DNA of 64,000 nt from Anaerolineae bacterium (GCA_013314735.1 JABUFD010000007.1:62001-126000), one strand, 5' to 3'. Positions 34,603-43,595 are shown, counted from the stretch's first letter. Notes: generated by a model not told the origin, from the sequence alone. Translations and numbers: made by a program.

Positions 34603-35592
34603 TCATGCCCGCAGCAGCGGCAGCAACTCCCGCGCGTATGCCTCCAGGCAGTCCGGGTCACCGTCGAGGGGCTGCAGGACCACCGAGGTTGCCCCGGCAT
34701 CCCACAAGCGCCGGATGGCGTCCACTGCCTGCCGCGGTGTGCCGGATGCGGAAAGCGCATCCACCCAGGCATCGGGGATGTGCTGCGCCGCTTCCTTTGT
34801 ACCGTAGCGTTCCACCAGGGCGGCGGCTTCTTCCGCCAGGCCCAGCGGCTTTAACTGCACTGCCGACCACGGCAGGCGTTCCGCGATCCAGCGCCGGATG
34901 GGGCGGCGGGCGGCTTCGGCATCCACGCCCACCTTGGCATCGAGATAGACCACCAGCTGGGTGTTATTGCGCCCGGTTTCTGCCATCCCCTCGCGGATAT
35001 GCTCCAGCGCCCAGCGCACATACGCCGGGGAGGACAACGCCGGCAGGATCGCGCCCTCGGCGCTGCGCCCGGCAAGGCGCAGGGTTTTCTCCTGCATCGC
35101 CCCCACCAGTACAGGCGGGATCACGGTCGGGGTCAGCTGCATTTGCACCGCTTCGAGCTGCACCTGCGTGCCCTGCGCGGTGACGCATTCGCCTGCCAGC
35201 AGGCGCTGGACCGCATCCACGGTTTCACCGAGCGATTTCAGCGAGGATTTGGGCGCGGCACCGATCTGCTGCATCCAGGAGCCAATCCCGTGGCCGAAGC
35301 CGGGCAGGATGCGCCCGGGGAAGGCCCGTGCCAGGGTGGTAATCTCCATCGCCGCGAAGAGCGAGTTGTAGGCCGTGGCCGGCATCAGCCCGATCCCCAC
35401 CTTGAGCCGCTGCGTGGCGGAAAGCGCAATCGCGGCCGAGGTCAGCGCCCCCGGCAGGAAGCAGTCATCCCACAGCCAGAGCTCATCGAACCCGGCAGCT
35501 TCCGCGCGGTGGGCATAATCCGCCAGCGTTTCCGGCGGGAAGAGAGGATGAAAGATCACGCCCAGGGATTGCCGGGGTTGGGAAACATGCAT
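34603..35592 (-). CDS. LLM-class flavin/F420-dependent oxidoreductase
   Basis: A 329-residue luciferase-like monooxygenase fold (TIM barrel). The N-terminal LGVIFHPLFPPETLADYAHRAE region, DELWLWDD, LKVGIGLMPA and RILPGFGHG are typical of the F420-dependent glucose-6-phosphate dehydrogenase/N5,N10-methylene-H4MPT reductase group. Whether F420 or FMN is used cannot be decided from sequence here, though an FrhB-like protein in the window hints that F420 may be available. AAGGAGTG precedes the ATG at 35592, which is preferred over a start 14 codons upstream. Confidence 0.87.
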   Translation of the reverse strand: MHVSQPRQSLGVIFHPLFPPETLADYAHRAEAAGFDELWLWDDCFLPGALTSAAIALSATQRLKVGIGLMPATAYNSLFAAMEITTLARAFPGRILPGFGHGIGSWMQQIGAAPKSSLKSLGETVDAVQRLLAGECVTAQGTQVQLEAVQMQLTPTVIPPVLVGAMQEKTLRLAGRSAEGAILPALSSPAYVRWALEHIREGMAETGRNNTQLVVYLDAKVGVDAEAARRPIRRWIAERLPWSAVQLKPLGLAEEAAALVERYGTKEAAQHIPDAWVDALSASGTPRQAVDAIRRLWDAGATSVVLQPLDGDPDCLEAYARELLPLLRA

Positions 35593-35662
35593 GGGACACT
35601 CCTTGCGGTCGTTGCTTGTGATGGATTGTACCATGCTGGCAAATTTGCTGGGCAGGAGAAAA

Positions 35663-35695
35663 AAACTTCGGAAGTCTTAAAGACTTCCGAAGTCT
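35663..35695. repeat. Inverted pair of the palindromic 15-mer
   Basis: Units at 35663-35677 (first two bases changed) and 35681-35695 with a 3-nt spacer. The pair sits 20 bp beyond the stop of the ABC exporter gene, again at a 3' end. An A-run precedes it on the plus strand. Confidence 0.85.
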
Positions 35696-35715
35696 GGATG
35701 GGTATACGGTAGCGC

Positions 35716-37461
35716 TCAGGCCGCGTTGAACGATTTCTGGATCGTGTACAGGCGGTGGTACAGCCCACCTTTGGCAAGGAGTTGATCGTGGCTGCCCATT
35801 TCGACGATGTTGTTGCCTTCGAGCACGACGATCTTGTCGGCGTTGCGTACGGTCGAAAGGCGATGGGCGATGATGATCACGGTGCGCCCGGTCATCAAAC
35901 GTTCCAGCGCCTGCTGGATCAACAGTTCGGTTTCGGTATCCACCGAGGAGGTGGCCTCATCCAGGATCAGGATCGGGGCGTCTTTCAGCACCGCGCGCGC
36001 GATCGAAAGGCGCTGCTTCTGCCCGCCGCTCAATTTCACCCCGCGCTCGCCGATCAGCGTGTTGTAGCCATCCGGCAGTTCCATGATGAAATCATGCGCG
36101 TTGGCAATCTTTGCCGCCTCGATCATCTCGGCTTCGGAGGCATCGGCGCGCCCGAAGAGGATGTTGTCGCGCACGGTGCCGTGGAACAGGAACACGTCCT
36201 GCAGCACAATACTGATCTGCTGGCGCAGGCTTTCCAGGCTCAGTTCGCGGATATCGGTGCCATCGAGGGTGATGGAGCCTTCCACCACGTCATAGAAACG
36301 CGGGATCAGGCTCACCAGGGTGGATTTCCCCACACCGGTGGGACCCACCAGCGCCACCACCTTGTGGGCGGGAATCTCGAGGGTGACATGCTGCAGTACC
36401 ATGTCACCGGTGTTGTAGCGGAAGCTGATATCGTTCAGCATCACCGCGCCTTCGGCGCGCTGTTTCAGTACCACCGGGTGGTTTTTGTCTTCAATTTCCG
36501 GCTCTTCCTGGATCAATTCATCCACGCGTTCGGCGCTTGCCATGGCTTCCTGGATGCGTTCCCACGACTGCGACAGCACCCGCACCGGCGAATAGAAGGT
36601 TTCGAGGTACAGGAAGAACGCCACCAGGTCAGCCACCGGCAGGGTCTCGTTGAAGGCGAGGATACCGCCGAAGTAGATCACCACCAGCGTACCAAAGGAG
36701 GAGAAGAAATCGATCAGCGGCTGGAAGATCGCCATCAGCTTGAGGGCGTTCAGCAGCGATTGCTTGTAGTTGTCAATGCCGACGGCAATGCGGTCTTTTT
36801 CGATCTCCTCGCGCGTGAAGGCCTTGATCTCGCGGATGCCGGAGATGTTGTCATTCAGTACCGCGTTCAGTTCCCCCAGCTGCTGCTGGCGGAAGCGGAA
36901 CGCCGGGCGTACCACCTTCGAATAAGCACGCATCACGATGATGATCAGCGGGATCGGGATCATGCTCAGTAATGCCAGCTTCCAGCTCATGATGATCAGC
37001 ATCGTGGCAACGCCGACAAACGTGAGCACATTCACGATGATATCCGGGGTGGCATGCGCGATCAGGGCTTCGAAAATATCGGTGTCATTGACCACGCGCG
37101 ACATCATCTGGCCGGTCTGCTTGTCTTCATAAAAGCGCAGCGAGAGCTTCTGGATGTGCTGGTAGACGTACTTGCGCACATCGGCCACCACACCCCAGCC
37201 GGCAATATGCGCGGCATACGAGCGCAGGAAGGAGAGCAGCCCGCGCGCGAAGAATACCACCAGGCCGATCACCGCCAGGCGCGTGATCGATTCCACCGTA
37301 TCCAGCGCGAAGGGGGTGGTGGTCACCAGGCCGACCAGGCTCTTGATCAGCCACGGGATCAGCAGCTGCGCGCCCACCAGTGATACCATCGAGACCACGG
37401 TCAGCAGCAGCGACAGCCAGTATTTTTTTGCGAAACGAAAAACCAGACGAATTGCACCCAT
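35716..37461 (-). CDS. ABC exporter, fused permease-ATPase
   Basis: A 581-residue half-transporter of the MsbA/MdlB type. Six membrane helices occupy residues 1-310 and an ATP-binding domain residues ~330-575, with Walker A GPTGVGKSTL, the signature LSGGQKQRLSIARA, Walker B ILILDEATSSVD and switch His in IIAHRLSTV. It should work as a homodimer, or with a partner encoded elsewhere, to export lipid, drug or peptide. There is no adjacent second half-transporter. GAGG lies 11 nt before the ATG. Confidence 0.93.
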   Translation of the reverse strand: MGAIRLVFRFAKKYWLSLLLTVVSMVSLVGAQLLIPWLIKSLVGLVTTTPFALDTVESITRLAVIGLVVFFARGLLSFLRSYAAHIAGWGVVADVRKYVYQHIQKLSLRFYEDKQTGQMMSRVVNDTDIFEALIAHATPDIIVNVLTFVGVATMLIIMSWKLALLSMIPIPLIIIVMRAYSKVVRPAFRFRQQQLGELNAVLNDNISGIREIKAFTREEIEKDRIAVGIDNYKQSLLNALKLMAIFQPLIDFFSSFGTLVVIYFGGILAFNETLPVADLVAFFLYLETFYSPVRVLSQSWERIQEAMASAERVDELIQEEPEIEDKNHPVVLKQRAEGAVMLNDISFRYNTGDMVLQHVTLEIPAHKVVALVGPTGVGKSTLVSLIPRFYDVVEGSITLDGTDIRELSLESLRQQISIVLQDVFLFHGTVRDNILFGRADASEAEMIEAAKIANAHDFIMELPDGYNTLIGERGVKLSGGQKQRLSIARAVLKDAPILILDEATSSVDTETELLIQQALERLMTGRTVIIIAHRLSTVRNADKIVVLEGNNIVEMGSHDQLLAKGGLYHRLYTIQKSFNAA

Positions 37462-37619
37462 AAATTGTTTGACCTCTTCTTGTTGTGTCTACGGCGCAGC
37501 CGCCAAAATTGTTAAGCCGGCTAACTATTTCCGCACCCTTATTAAACCACGCTTGCACGCTTTTGACTACCGCCAAGCTGCCGCAAGGTTTCAGATGAAA
37601 GTCATATTGCCCGCAGATG

Positions 37620-37659
37620 AAAACGATCGAACCGTCCGTGAGGCTGGTTCGATCGTTTT
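37620..37659. terminator. Perfect 14-bp hairpin with T-run
   Basis: Arms AAAACGATCGAACC (37620-37633) and GGTTCGATCGTTTT (37646-37659) around a 12-nt loop. The T-run is strongest on the plus strand, although the gene that ends nearby (37683) is on the minus strand, where the hairpin is followed by TTTTCATC. It probably terminates the thioredoxin-CcdA gene and could stop antisense transcription as well. Confidence 0.85.
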
Positions 37660-37682
37660 TTTATCGCGTAAACACGGCGGGA

Positions 37683-39077
37683 TCAGCGCCGGCGCGCGCC
37701 GGACTTGCGTTTGTTTTGCGGCGTGGCTTCGGAACCAATCACAATCCCGTATTTGGGCAGGACCACGCGGTGCATCAGCAGGATCAGGCCGGAAACCCCC
37801 AGCGCGATGCCGAAAATCACCAGCGTACTGCCGAGACTGTTGAGATAGGCGGGATCCACCAGCAGCACCACGGCCAGGGTCAGCATCAATATCCCGCCGA
37901 TCAGTTTCAGCGTGCGCCCCTGCTTTTCCTCAAACTTACTGGAGCGCAGGGTGAGGGCAGCCGGGATGAAGATGATCAGTTCATCGATCTGGTAGATCAC
38001 CATGTAGACCAGCAGCAGCAGGCCGAAGGTCAGCGCGCTGACCTGCTGGGCGTTGAGCAGGTTGGTCCACAACATCGGCAGGCCGGCGGTGCACGAAAAT
38101 TCGATTAACGACACCCCCAGCGCCAGCACCACCGTGGCGCTGACCGTACCCCAGGTGGAATTGGAGCTGTTCACCACCTGGCGCATTTTCTTGTAGATGC
38201 CGCTTTTTTTGTCGTCTGCGATCGTCAGGGAAACGCCCTGCTTGAACCAGAAATAATCCTTGATGTTGATCAGGGCGAAGGCAATCGCCACCAGCGACAC
38301 CAGCACCTGGATCCAACCCAGGTAGCGCACAATGCTCATCACGCTGAACAGTCCCAGGATGAAGACCGCGTACACCGCCGCGGTTACGGTGATGAACACC
38401 CCGCCGATCAGGAATACTTTTTTGCGGGAATTGGTGTGCAGCGAAAGCGCGAGCAGCATCGACAACACCCACAGCGAACACGGGTTGAAGCCGTCAATCA
38501 CCGAGATCAATACGGTGCTGGCGAACAGCGACATTTTGCTGAGGTCCACAATGCCCAGCAGCGGCAGGGTGAGGATGGTCGATTCCGGATCTACCGCCAC
38601 GGTTGGGGTGGGTTCGGGTTCGGCATCGGTGGTTTCCCCTGCCAGGCGCGCCATCGGGTCGGGGTATTGGCCGGCCTCCATGTACTCCACAATCAGGGCC
38701 TCGATCTGGTCACCGATGGTTTCTGTGAAACCAACAAAATAGCGGTTGCCTACAAAGGTGGTGGGAACCCCCTGGGGGACAAAACCGTAGGCTTCGGCCA
38801 TGCGGTTAAACAGGTCCTGGTTGTCCTGGTTGTACCAGGTTTCATAATCGTACAGGACCACATTCGGGTAGCGCGGCAGCAGGTCATTTTGCATGAACTG
38901 GTGCTCGTTTTCGCAATGCGGGCAGCCGTCGCCCCAGAAGAAGTAAATCGGGATTTCAATCGGTGGTTTCTCCTGGGCGCGCACCGGTTGTACGGCAGCA
39001 AGGCCGGCCAATACAGCGACGAGCAGGACGAGGATTGTGCGCAGCAGGATGCGCTTGTGAACTTGTTGTTGATGCAT
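37683..39077 (-). CDS. Exported thioredoxin-like domain fused to CcdA/DsbD-like membrane domain
   Basis: A 464-residue fusion. A signal sequence (residues 10-33, ending PVRAQ) leads to a thioredoxin-fold domain with active site CPHC (GDGCPHCEN) and cis-Pro region GVPTTFVGN. A Glu/Pro/Thr linker follows, then about seven membrane helices with the CcdA/DsbD-type cysteines in NPCSL and SCTAGLPML. Such proteins carry reducing equivalents from the cytoplasm across the membrane to exported proteins, for disulphide reduction or cytochrome c maturation. Having the redox partner in the same chain makes an adjacent thioredoxin unnecessary. The start at 39077 has GGAGGT 6 nt upstream. Confidence 0.85.
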   Translation of the reverse strand: MHQQQVHKRILLRTILVLLVAVLAGLAAVQPVRAQEKPPIEIPIYFFWGDGCPHCENEHQFMQNDLLPRYPNVVLYDYETWYNQDNQDLFNRMAEAYGFVPQGVPTTFVGNRYFVGFTETIGDQIEALIVEYMEAGQYPDPMARLAGETTDAEPEPTPTVAVDPESTILTLPLLGIVDLSKMSLFASTVLISVIDGFNPCSLWVLSMLLALSLHTNSRKKVFLIGGVFITVTAAVYAVFILGLFSVMSIVRYLGWIQVLVSLVAIAFALINIKDYFWFKQGVSLTIADDKKSGIYKKMRQVVNSSNSTWGTVSATVVLALGVSLIEFSCTAGLPMLWTNLLNAQQVSALTFGLLLLVYMVIYQIDELIIFIPAALTLRSSKFEEKQGRTLKLIGGILMLTLAVVLLVDPAYLNSLGSTLVIFGIALGVSGLILLMHRVVLPKYGIVIGSEATPQNKRKSGARRR

Positions 39078-39186
39078 GAATCTACCTCCAGTCAGGAATA
39101 CAGCCAACCACACCGGTCAGTGCGGTTGCGGGGACCCTCTCCGCGCGGCGGCGGAATGGGTGGAAGGCTAGGCCTTCCCGGCGATT

Positions 39187-39525
39187 TTACTGGAGGGGAC
39201 GTGGCGGCGGTACAATGATCCGCGCCAGGTGCCAGGGGCTGAAGCAAGAGCGGCACATACCGCCCTGCAGCAGGGTCAATGGGTACACCACCAGGTAAGC
39301 GATGAACAGCGACAGGATGGCGCTGATTTGCAATTGAAAGGAATGGTACGCGGCCCGGCGCACGCCGTCGATGAATTCCGCCGTGCAGCTGCACTCAATC
39401 GCCAGGCAGCTGGCGCTCATGAAAGAGATCGCCAACACCCCCAACAGGATCACCAGCCACACGGTCAGCAGCACGGCGGCCTGGCGGCGGATGGGGTTCG
39501 GAGGGGCGGTTTTGGCAATCTTCAT
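39187..39525 (-). CDS. Small two-helix membrane protein (probably leaderless)
   Basis: A 112-residue protein with two membrane helices (AVLLTVWLVILLGVLAISF and LSLFIAYLVVYPLTLL) and five Cys, including CLAIECSC between the helices and MCRSC after the second, so it may be redox-active or bind metal. The family is not recognised. It lies 109 bp upstream of the thioredoxin-CcdA gene on the same strand and may share its redox function, which is a guess. A TATAATC box (39535-39540, minus strand) ends 9 nt before the ATG and no ribosome binding site is seen. The longer frame upstream reads into the 159-bp repeats. Confidence 0.65.
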   Translation of the reverse strand: MKIAKTAPPNPIRRQAAVLLTVWLVILLGVLAISFMSASCLAIECSCTAEFIDGVRRAAYHSFQLQISAILSLFIAYLVVYPLTLLQGGMCRSCFSPWHLARIIVPPPRPLQ

Positions 39526-39615
39526 CGTGATGGGATTATAGCCAATTTGCGCAAGGATTTCAAGCCGGGAGGCCTTCGATTCCCCCGTGGGAGCGCGCCA
39601 TAGCCCTGCCGTCAT

Positions 39616-40065
39616 CCGGGCGGATGGGAGGCGGTGTTGGCGTTCCGAACCACCGTTTTCCACATACGTCCGCCATCCCATCCCGGAGGGAGGTTCGGGA
39701 GCGTAACTTTCGCCATTGCCAACGTTCATCAGCGGCGTGGCTTTGGCGTTCCGAACAAACATTTACAACTTACCTCCGCCATCCCATCCCGGAGGGAGGC
39801 AGTCAGGTCACGAACACACGCGGCGTCAGTCCCTCCCTCCGGGATGGAGGTTCGGGAGTTTAACTTCAACCATTCCCAACGTTCATCACCGATGCGTGGC
39901 TTTGGCGTTCCGACCCACCCTTTCACACATGCTTTCGCCATCCCATCCCGGAGGGAGGCAGGCAGGTACCGAACACCAGCGGCGTCAGTCCCTCACTCCG
40001 TGATGGAGGTTCGGGCGTGTAACATCCGCCATTCCCAACGTTCACCACCGCGGCAGTCAGGGCGT
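39616..40065. repeat. 159-bp repeat, locus B, opposite orientation
   Basis: The marker CCATCCCATCCCGGAGGG recurs at 39673, 39779 and 39938. The last interval is 159 bp as in locus A; the first is 106 bp, because the first unit lacks 53 bp (hairpin loop and one arm). Linker sequences GGCTTTGGCGTTCCGA and CATTCCCAACGTTCA are reverse complements of the locus A linkers. It fills the gap between the two-helix protein gene and the gene at 40132. Confidence 0.9.
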
Positions 40066-40089
40066 TGGAAACCCCGCCCCAAAAAGCGT

Positions 40090-40095
40090 TATAAT
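40090..40095 (+). promoter_or_regulatory. -10 box TATAAT for the gene pair 40132-40932
   Basis: GTTATAATAAAGG lies 37 nt before the start at 40132. Confidence 0.5.
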
Positions 40096-40131
40096 AAAGG
40101 AAAGAGAACGCTGATTCAAGGAGGAATCATT

Positions 40132-40416
40132 ATGGCAAAAAGTCATGTCGATCGCTACAGCATCACTGTGCTGAAAAACCTGGAACATTTACCGCTCGAA
40201 GAAGAAACCCGCGGCACCTGGCAGCAAGCCCTCGAAACCGACGGCCTGAATGAATTTCTCGCCAAGGAAATCCTCGAAAAATTGCCGGAATTGCCCAAAC
40301 CGGAGGATGAGCTTTCCGCCCGGCGCTTTTCCAAAACTCTGATGACGATCACGCAGAACGTGCGCCAATGGCGCCTGAACCAGGGATTGCAGCACACCCG
40401 CAGCCAGCGCCGTTAA
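40132..40416 (+). CDS. Small hypothetical protein
   Basis: A 94-residue, mostly helical and charged protein with no membrane segment or Cys (LPLEEETRGTWQQALE, LPELPKPEDELSARR). The family is not recognised. A strong AAGGAGG ribosome binding site at correct spacing and a TATAAT box support it as a real gene; the long in-frame extension upstream is repeat sequence. It is 6 bp upstream of the phosphatase gene. Confidence 0.72.
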   Translation: MAKSHVDRYSITVLKNLEHLPLEEETRGTWQQALETDGLNEFLAKEILEKLPELPKPEDELSARRFSKTLMTITQNVRQWRLNQGLQHTRSQRR

Positions 40417-40422
40417 CCCCAA

Positions 40423-40932
40423 ATGCCTTCCACTGAGGCGCCCCGCGCCATCACCCCCCTGCCGTTCGGCCTGCCCGGGGCGGTCTACCGCAGCCCGCTC
40501 CCGTTCGGGCAGTTTGATCCCGGCCATGCCGCCCTGGCGGAGTGGCAGCAGTTCGGTGTGCGCGTGGTGTATTCCCTGATCCACGCCGATGAATGGGGCG
40601 CCAAAGCCCTGCGCGACAGCCGCCGCGAGATCACCGCCGCCGGTATCCGCCGCATTGATTTCCCGATCGATGATTTCTGGGTGCCGCGCGACGCCGCCGC
40701 GTTCCAGGCCGCCGCCGCCGATGCCCTGCGCACCGCCGCCACCGGCGATACGATCGCGGTGCATTGCAACGCCGGCTGGGGGCGCACCGGCATGTTCCTG
40801 GTAGAAATGGCGATCCAGCACTTCGGTTTCGATGTACCCCAGGCGGTGGCATGGGTGCGCCAGGCGGTTCCGCCCGCCGTGGAAAACCAGGACCAGTACC
40901 AGTTCCTGCTCGGCCTGCATCCACCCCAGTAA
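40423..40932 (+). CDS. Dual-specificity/tyrosine phosphatase-like protein
   Basis: A 169-residue cysteine-phosphatase-fold protein. The P-loop CX5R is CNAGWGR with nucleophile C115 and R121, preceded by VH, and the general acid may be the Asp in PIDDFWVP. It resembles compact bacterial DSP/PTP-like enzymes that dephosphorylate Tyr, Ser/Thr or small phosphates. It follows the gene at 40132 by 6 bp and is about 1.7 kb from a Ser/Thr kinase gene, but a functional pair is not shown. Its own ribosome binding site is weak, consistent with coupling. Confidence 0.85.
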   Translation: MPSTEAPRAITPLPFGLPGAVYRSPLPFGQFDPGHAALAEWQQFGVRVVYSLIHADEWGAKALRDSRREITAAGIRRIDFPIDDFWVPRDAAAFQAAAADALRTAATGDTIAVHCNAGWGRTGMFLVEMAIQHFGFDVPQAVAWVRQAVPPAVENQDQYQFLLGLHPPQ

Positions 40933-40989
40933 CCTGTACCCTCCCGCGGACCTATGAAAACACTCATCCAGGGGGGAGGAAATCGGCAC

Positions 40990-40995
40990 CAAAAA
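40990..40995 (+). promoter_or_regulatory. -10 box TATACTC for the gene at 41066
   Basis: GGTATACTCAAATT lies 70 nt before the ATG, matching the shared TATAATC pattern with one change. Confidence 0.4.
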
Positions 40996-41065
40996 GCGGT
41001 ATACTCAAATTAACCGGCAGCGTTTTCTCCCCTCCCGATGGCAACCCGCTGCCCTGTGAAAGACC

Positions 41066-42403
41066 ATGGACAATCACAATCAACAGCTGGCCGCGGCGCA
41101 TTATTTCCGCCTTTTGTTAGCGGTGATCATCATCGTGCTCTTGCCGCCTGTTTACGGGTTGTTCATCTCGTATACCACACCCGATGTGGAAACCCCGCCG
41201 GTGTCCAACCAGGCAGTGGATGATTTCCTCCAGGTCATCCTGGATGCCAATGACCCGCAGCCTGCCTCGGTGCCCGGACCGCGCGGCAACAGCCCGATCA
41301 TTCCCATCACCCTCACCATCTTCCACGACCTGAACCTGGACGGCCTGCAGGGCGATCCGGAACTGGATGGCAGCCAGGTGCGCCTGTACAATGCCGCGGA
41401 TTATACCGATGTGCGTATCTTTGAAGAAGCAGTCCTCACCGGCGACGAGGTCAGTTTGTGTTACGGAATTTCATGCAAGACGCCGGACGAGAACGGCCAG
41501 ATCACCTTCCACCTGCCGGCGTTTGTGTTCGAGCGCCAGGCGAGCATCCCGCTGTGGTTCAACGCCCGGCCGGGCCGCTGGCAATATTACACCTTCAACC
41601 TGCCCAACACCATCCATGGGCAGCTGGAGGGCGGGACGATCATCCTCCAGCCGCAGTTTGCCGGCGCCGGGGATATCAACCTGCCCACTCAGGGCCAGTA
41701 CACCGATTTCCGCATCGGTTTTTCTGAATACCCGTGCGTGATGCCGTTTGACGAAACGGCGGCGGCGCAGCTGCTGCCGATGAATTTTTATGATTTCGAT
41801 TCCAACCTGGGCAGCATTCTCGGCTACGACGGGCGCGTGCCCCGCACCCTGCGTGAGATCGACCCCGCATTTGGCAATTACAACTCGGAAAACCACGCCG
41901 GGCTGGATGTGTATTACCCGGACAATGACCGCATCATCCGCTATTCGTGCATCCTGCCGCCCACCTACCTGCCGCAGTACTCCTCAGACACCTTCGGCAA
42001 CCTGGTGTTCCAGGTGTCGCCGGGCGGGACCGGCAGCGATTTCCTGGTGAGTTTCGGCCACCTGGCCGCACCGGCCGTGGAAGGCTACCCCGCACCGCCG
42101 CTGGTATTCGGGCAGGCTTTCGGCACGGTCGGAGACAAGGGTTCCACCATCAACCACCTGCATTTTGCCTTCGGCTATGTCAATGAATCACGCCTGGGCG
42201 GGCGGCCGGATTTCTGTGCCGTGCCGCCGTTCCCGTACCTGAGCGGCAACCCGCCCTACCCGGGAATCATGTACGGCACCTCGCAGCTGCAGGAGGAGTT
42301 GTGCTTCAACCACACCTACCGCACCCACCTCTCGTTTGTGCATGACGGCGATACGATCTATACCGCCTTTGTGCCTTCCATGGCCGTGGCCGACGCGGAG
42401 TAA
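41066..42403 (+). CDS. Membrane-anchored protein with M23/LytM-like domain
   Basis: A 445-residue protein with one N-terminal membrane helix (about 14-35). Residues ~75-120 resemble an SdrD B-type beta domain (FHDLNLDGLQGDPELDG, a Ca-binding-like Asp pattern). The C-terminal part carries the M23 peptidase pattern: H277 and D281 in NHAGLDVYY, a His in SFGHLAAP, and H364/H366 in NHLHFAFG. If the zinc site is intact it would cut peptidoglycan cross-links; spacing is loose, so it may be a non-catalytic LytM-like domain. It lies outside the membrane. The ribosome binding site is weak. Confidence 0.75.
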   Translation: MDNHNQQLAAAHYFRLLLAVIIIVLLPPVYGLFISYTTPDVETPPVSNQAVDDFLQVILDANDPQPASVPGPRGNSPIIPITLTIFHDLNLDGLQGDPELDGSQVRLYNAADYTDVRIFEEAVLTGDEVSLCYGISCKTPDENGQITFHLPAFVFERQASIPLWFNARPGRWQYYTFNLPNTIHGQLEGGTIILQPQFAGAGDINLPTQGQYTDFRIGFSEYPCVMPFDETAAAQLLPMNFYDFDSNLGSILGYDGRVPRTLREIDPAFGNYNSENHAGLDVYYPDNDRIIRYSCILPPTYLPQYSSDTFGNLVFQVSPGGTGSDFLVSFGHLAAPAVEGYPAPPLVFGQAFGTVGDKGSTINHLHFAFGYVNESRLGGRPDFCAVPPFPYLSGNPPYPGIMYGTSQLQEELCFNHTYRTHLSFVHDGDTIYTAFVPSMAVADAE

Positions 42404-42415
42404 GGCGGCGGGGAT

Positions 42416-42590
42416 AACGCCAGTTACGCGATCACCGTCCCCTCGACAGGCTCCCCATTAACACGCTCCCCGAGCTTTACACTGAGCAGCGTCGAAGTGT
42501 TGTCGAGGGGAGAACGCCAGTTACGCGATCGCTGTCACCTCGACAGGCTCACACTGAAAACGCACCCTGAGCTTGCCGAAGGGTGATTGT
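42416..42590. repeat. REP elements after the M23-like gene
   Basis: Two direct copies of a ~35-bp segment starting aacgccagttacgcgatc lie at about 42416 and 42512. Each is followed by CCTCGACAGGCTC. Between them are palindromic parts (CCCCTCGACA ... TGTCGAGGGG), and at the end is CCCTGAGCTTGCCGAAGGG. The segment 42460-42516 is repeated in inverse orientation inside the GNAT gene at 43865-43921 with one visible mismatch. Confidence 0.88.
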
Positions 42591-42605
42591 CCCATGCCAT
42601 CATCC

Positions 42606-43589
42606 TCACCACAGCAGCAGGACAGCAGCCAGGCCGGCGAGCAGCAGCAGGATGATGCCTGCCCACAGAAGGCGCTGCCAGCGCGGACGGAAAGCCTTGC
42701 GGCGGCGGGCACGCGCGCGTTCGATCTGCCGCGGCGAGAGCGGAATTTTCGCCAGGGCGCGCAGTGCGTCGGCCGCCACGGACAGGTCGCGGAAACGGAC
42801 CTGGGGGTCTTTGGCCAGCATGCGCCGCAGCACGCCATCCACCTCCCGCGGGAGCCACGGCACCACCTGCCGCGCCGAAGGGATCGGCGCCTCGAGGTGC
42901 TGGTCGCCGTATTCCCACGGCGAAGTGCCGCTGTAGGGCCATTCGCCGGTGAGCAGTTCATAGAACATCACCCCCAGCGCGTACTGATCCGCCTGCGGGT
43001 GCACCTCGCCGCGCCACAGCTCCGGCGCCATGTACTGCGGGGTGCCGCTCAACACCGGCGCGTGCTCCTCGGCCTGCGCGAAGGGCTGCGGCACTGACAC
43101 CCGCGGCAGCAGCGCCACGATCCCGAAATCGCTCAGGCGCGGCTGATCGGCGGCATCGAACAGGATGTTGTCGGGTTTCACATCGCGGTGCACCACGCCG
43201 CGGTTGTGGGCATAGTGCAGCGCGTCGGCGATCTGCGCCAGCAGGGCGGCGGCTTGCTGGTGGTCCTGGAACTCCGCCAGGCGGCGCGAGAGCGAGCCAT
43301 TGGCGAGGTATTCCATCACCATGAACGGCTGGTCGCGGAACTGGCCGAAATCGTGGATGCGGATGATATGGGGGTGATCGAGCGCCGCCAGGGTGCGCGC
43401 CTCCTGCAGGAATTGCGCCGCGGCGGTACCTTCGCCTTCACTTTCGCTGTCAGCGCGCAGCACCTTCACCACCACCGGGCGGTGCACCAGCTGGTCTTCC
43501 GCCAGGTAGGCAGAGGCCATCCCCCCCACCCCCAGCAGCCGCTGCAGGCGGTAGCGCCCTTTGATAATGTGGTGCCGCAGATCGTCCAT
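42606..43589 (-). CDS. Ser/Thr protein kinase with C-terminal membrane anchor (probably leaderless)
   Basis: A 327-residue Hanks-type kinase. The P-loop GVGGMASAY, VVKVL lysine, HRDVKPDNI catalytic loop, SDFG metal motif and YMAPELWRG (APE) are intact, so it should be active. After the kinase domain there is only a basic juxtamembrane stretch (RARARRRKAFRPRW) and one membrane helix ending at the C-terminus; no extracellular sensor domain follows, unlike PknB-type receptors. The start at 43589 is chosen because the kinase domain begins right after it. A TATAAT box (43596-43601) lies 6 nt before the ATG without a ribosome binding site, so the mRNA is probably leaderless. It is divergent from the GNAT gene at 43649. 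Confidence 0.9.
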   Translation of the reverse strand: MDDLRHHIIKGRYRLQRLLGVGGMASAYLAEDQLVHRPVVVKVLRADSESEGEGTAAAQFLQEARTLAALDHPHIIRIHDFGQFRDQPFMVMEYLANGSLSRRLAEFQDHQQAAALLAQIADALHYAHNRGVVHRDVKPDNILFDAADQPRLSDFGIVALLPRVSVPQPFAQAEEHAPVLSGTPQYMAPELWRGEVHPQADQYALGVMFYELLTGEWPYSGTSPWEYGDQHLEAPIPSARQVVPWLPREVDGVLRRMLAKDPQVRFRDLSVAADALRALAKIPLSPRQIERARARRRKAFRPRWQRLLWAGIILLLLAGLAAVLLLW

Positions 43590-43595
43590 ATTCCC

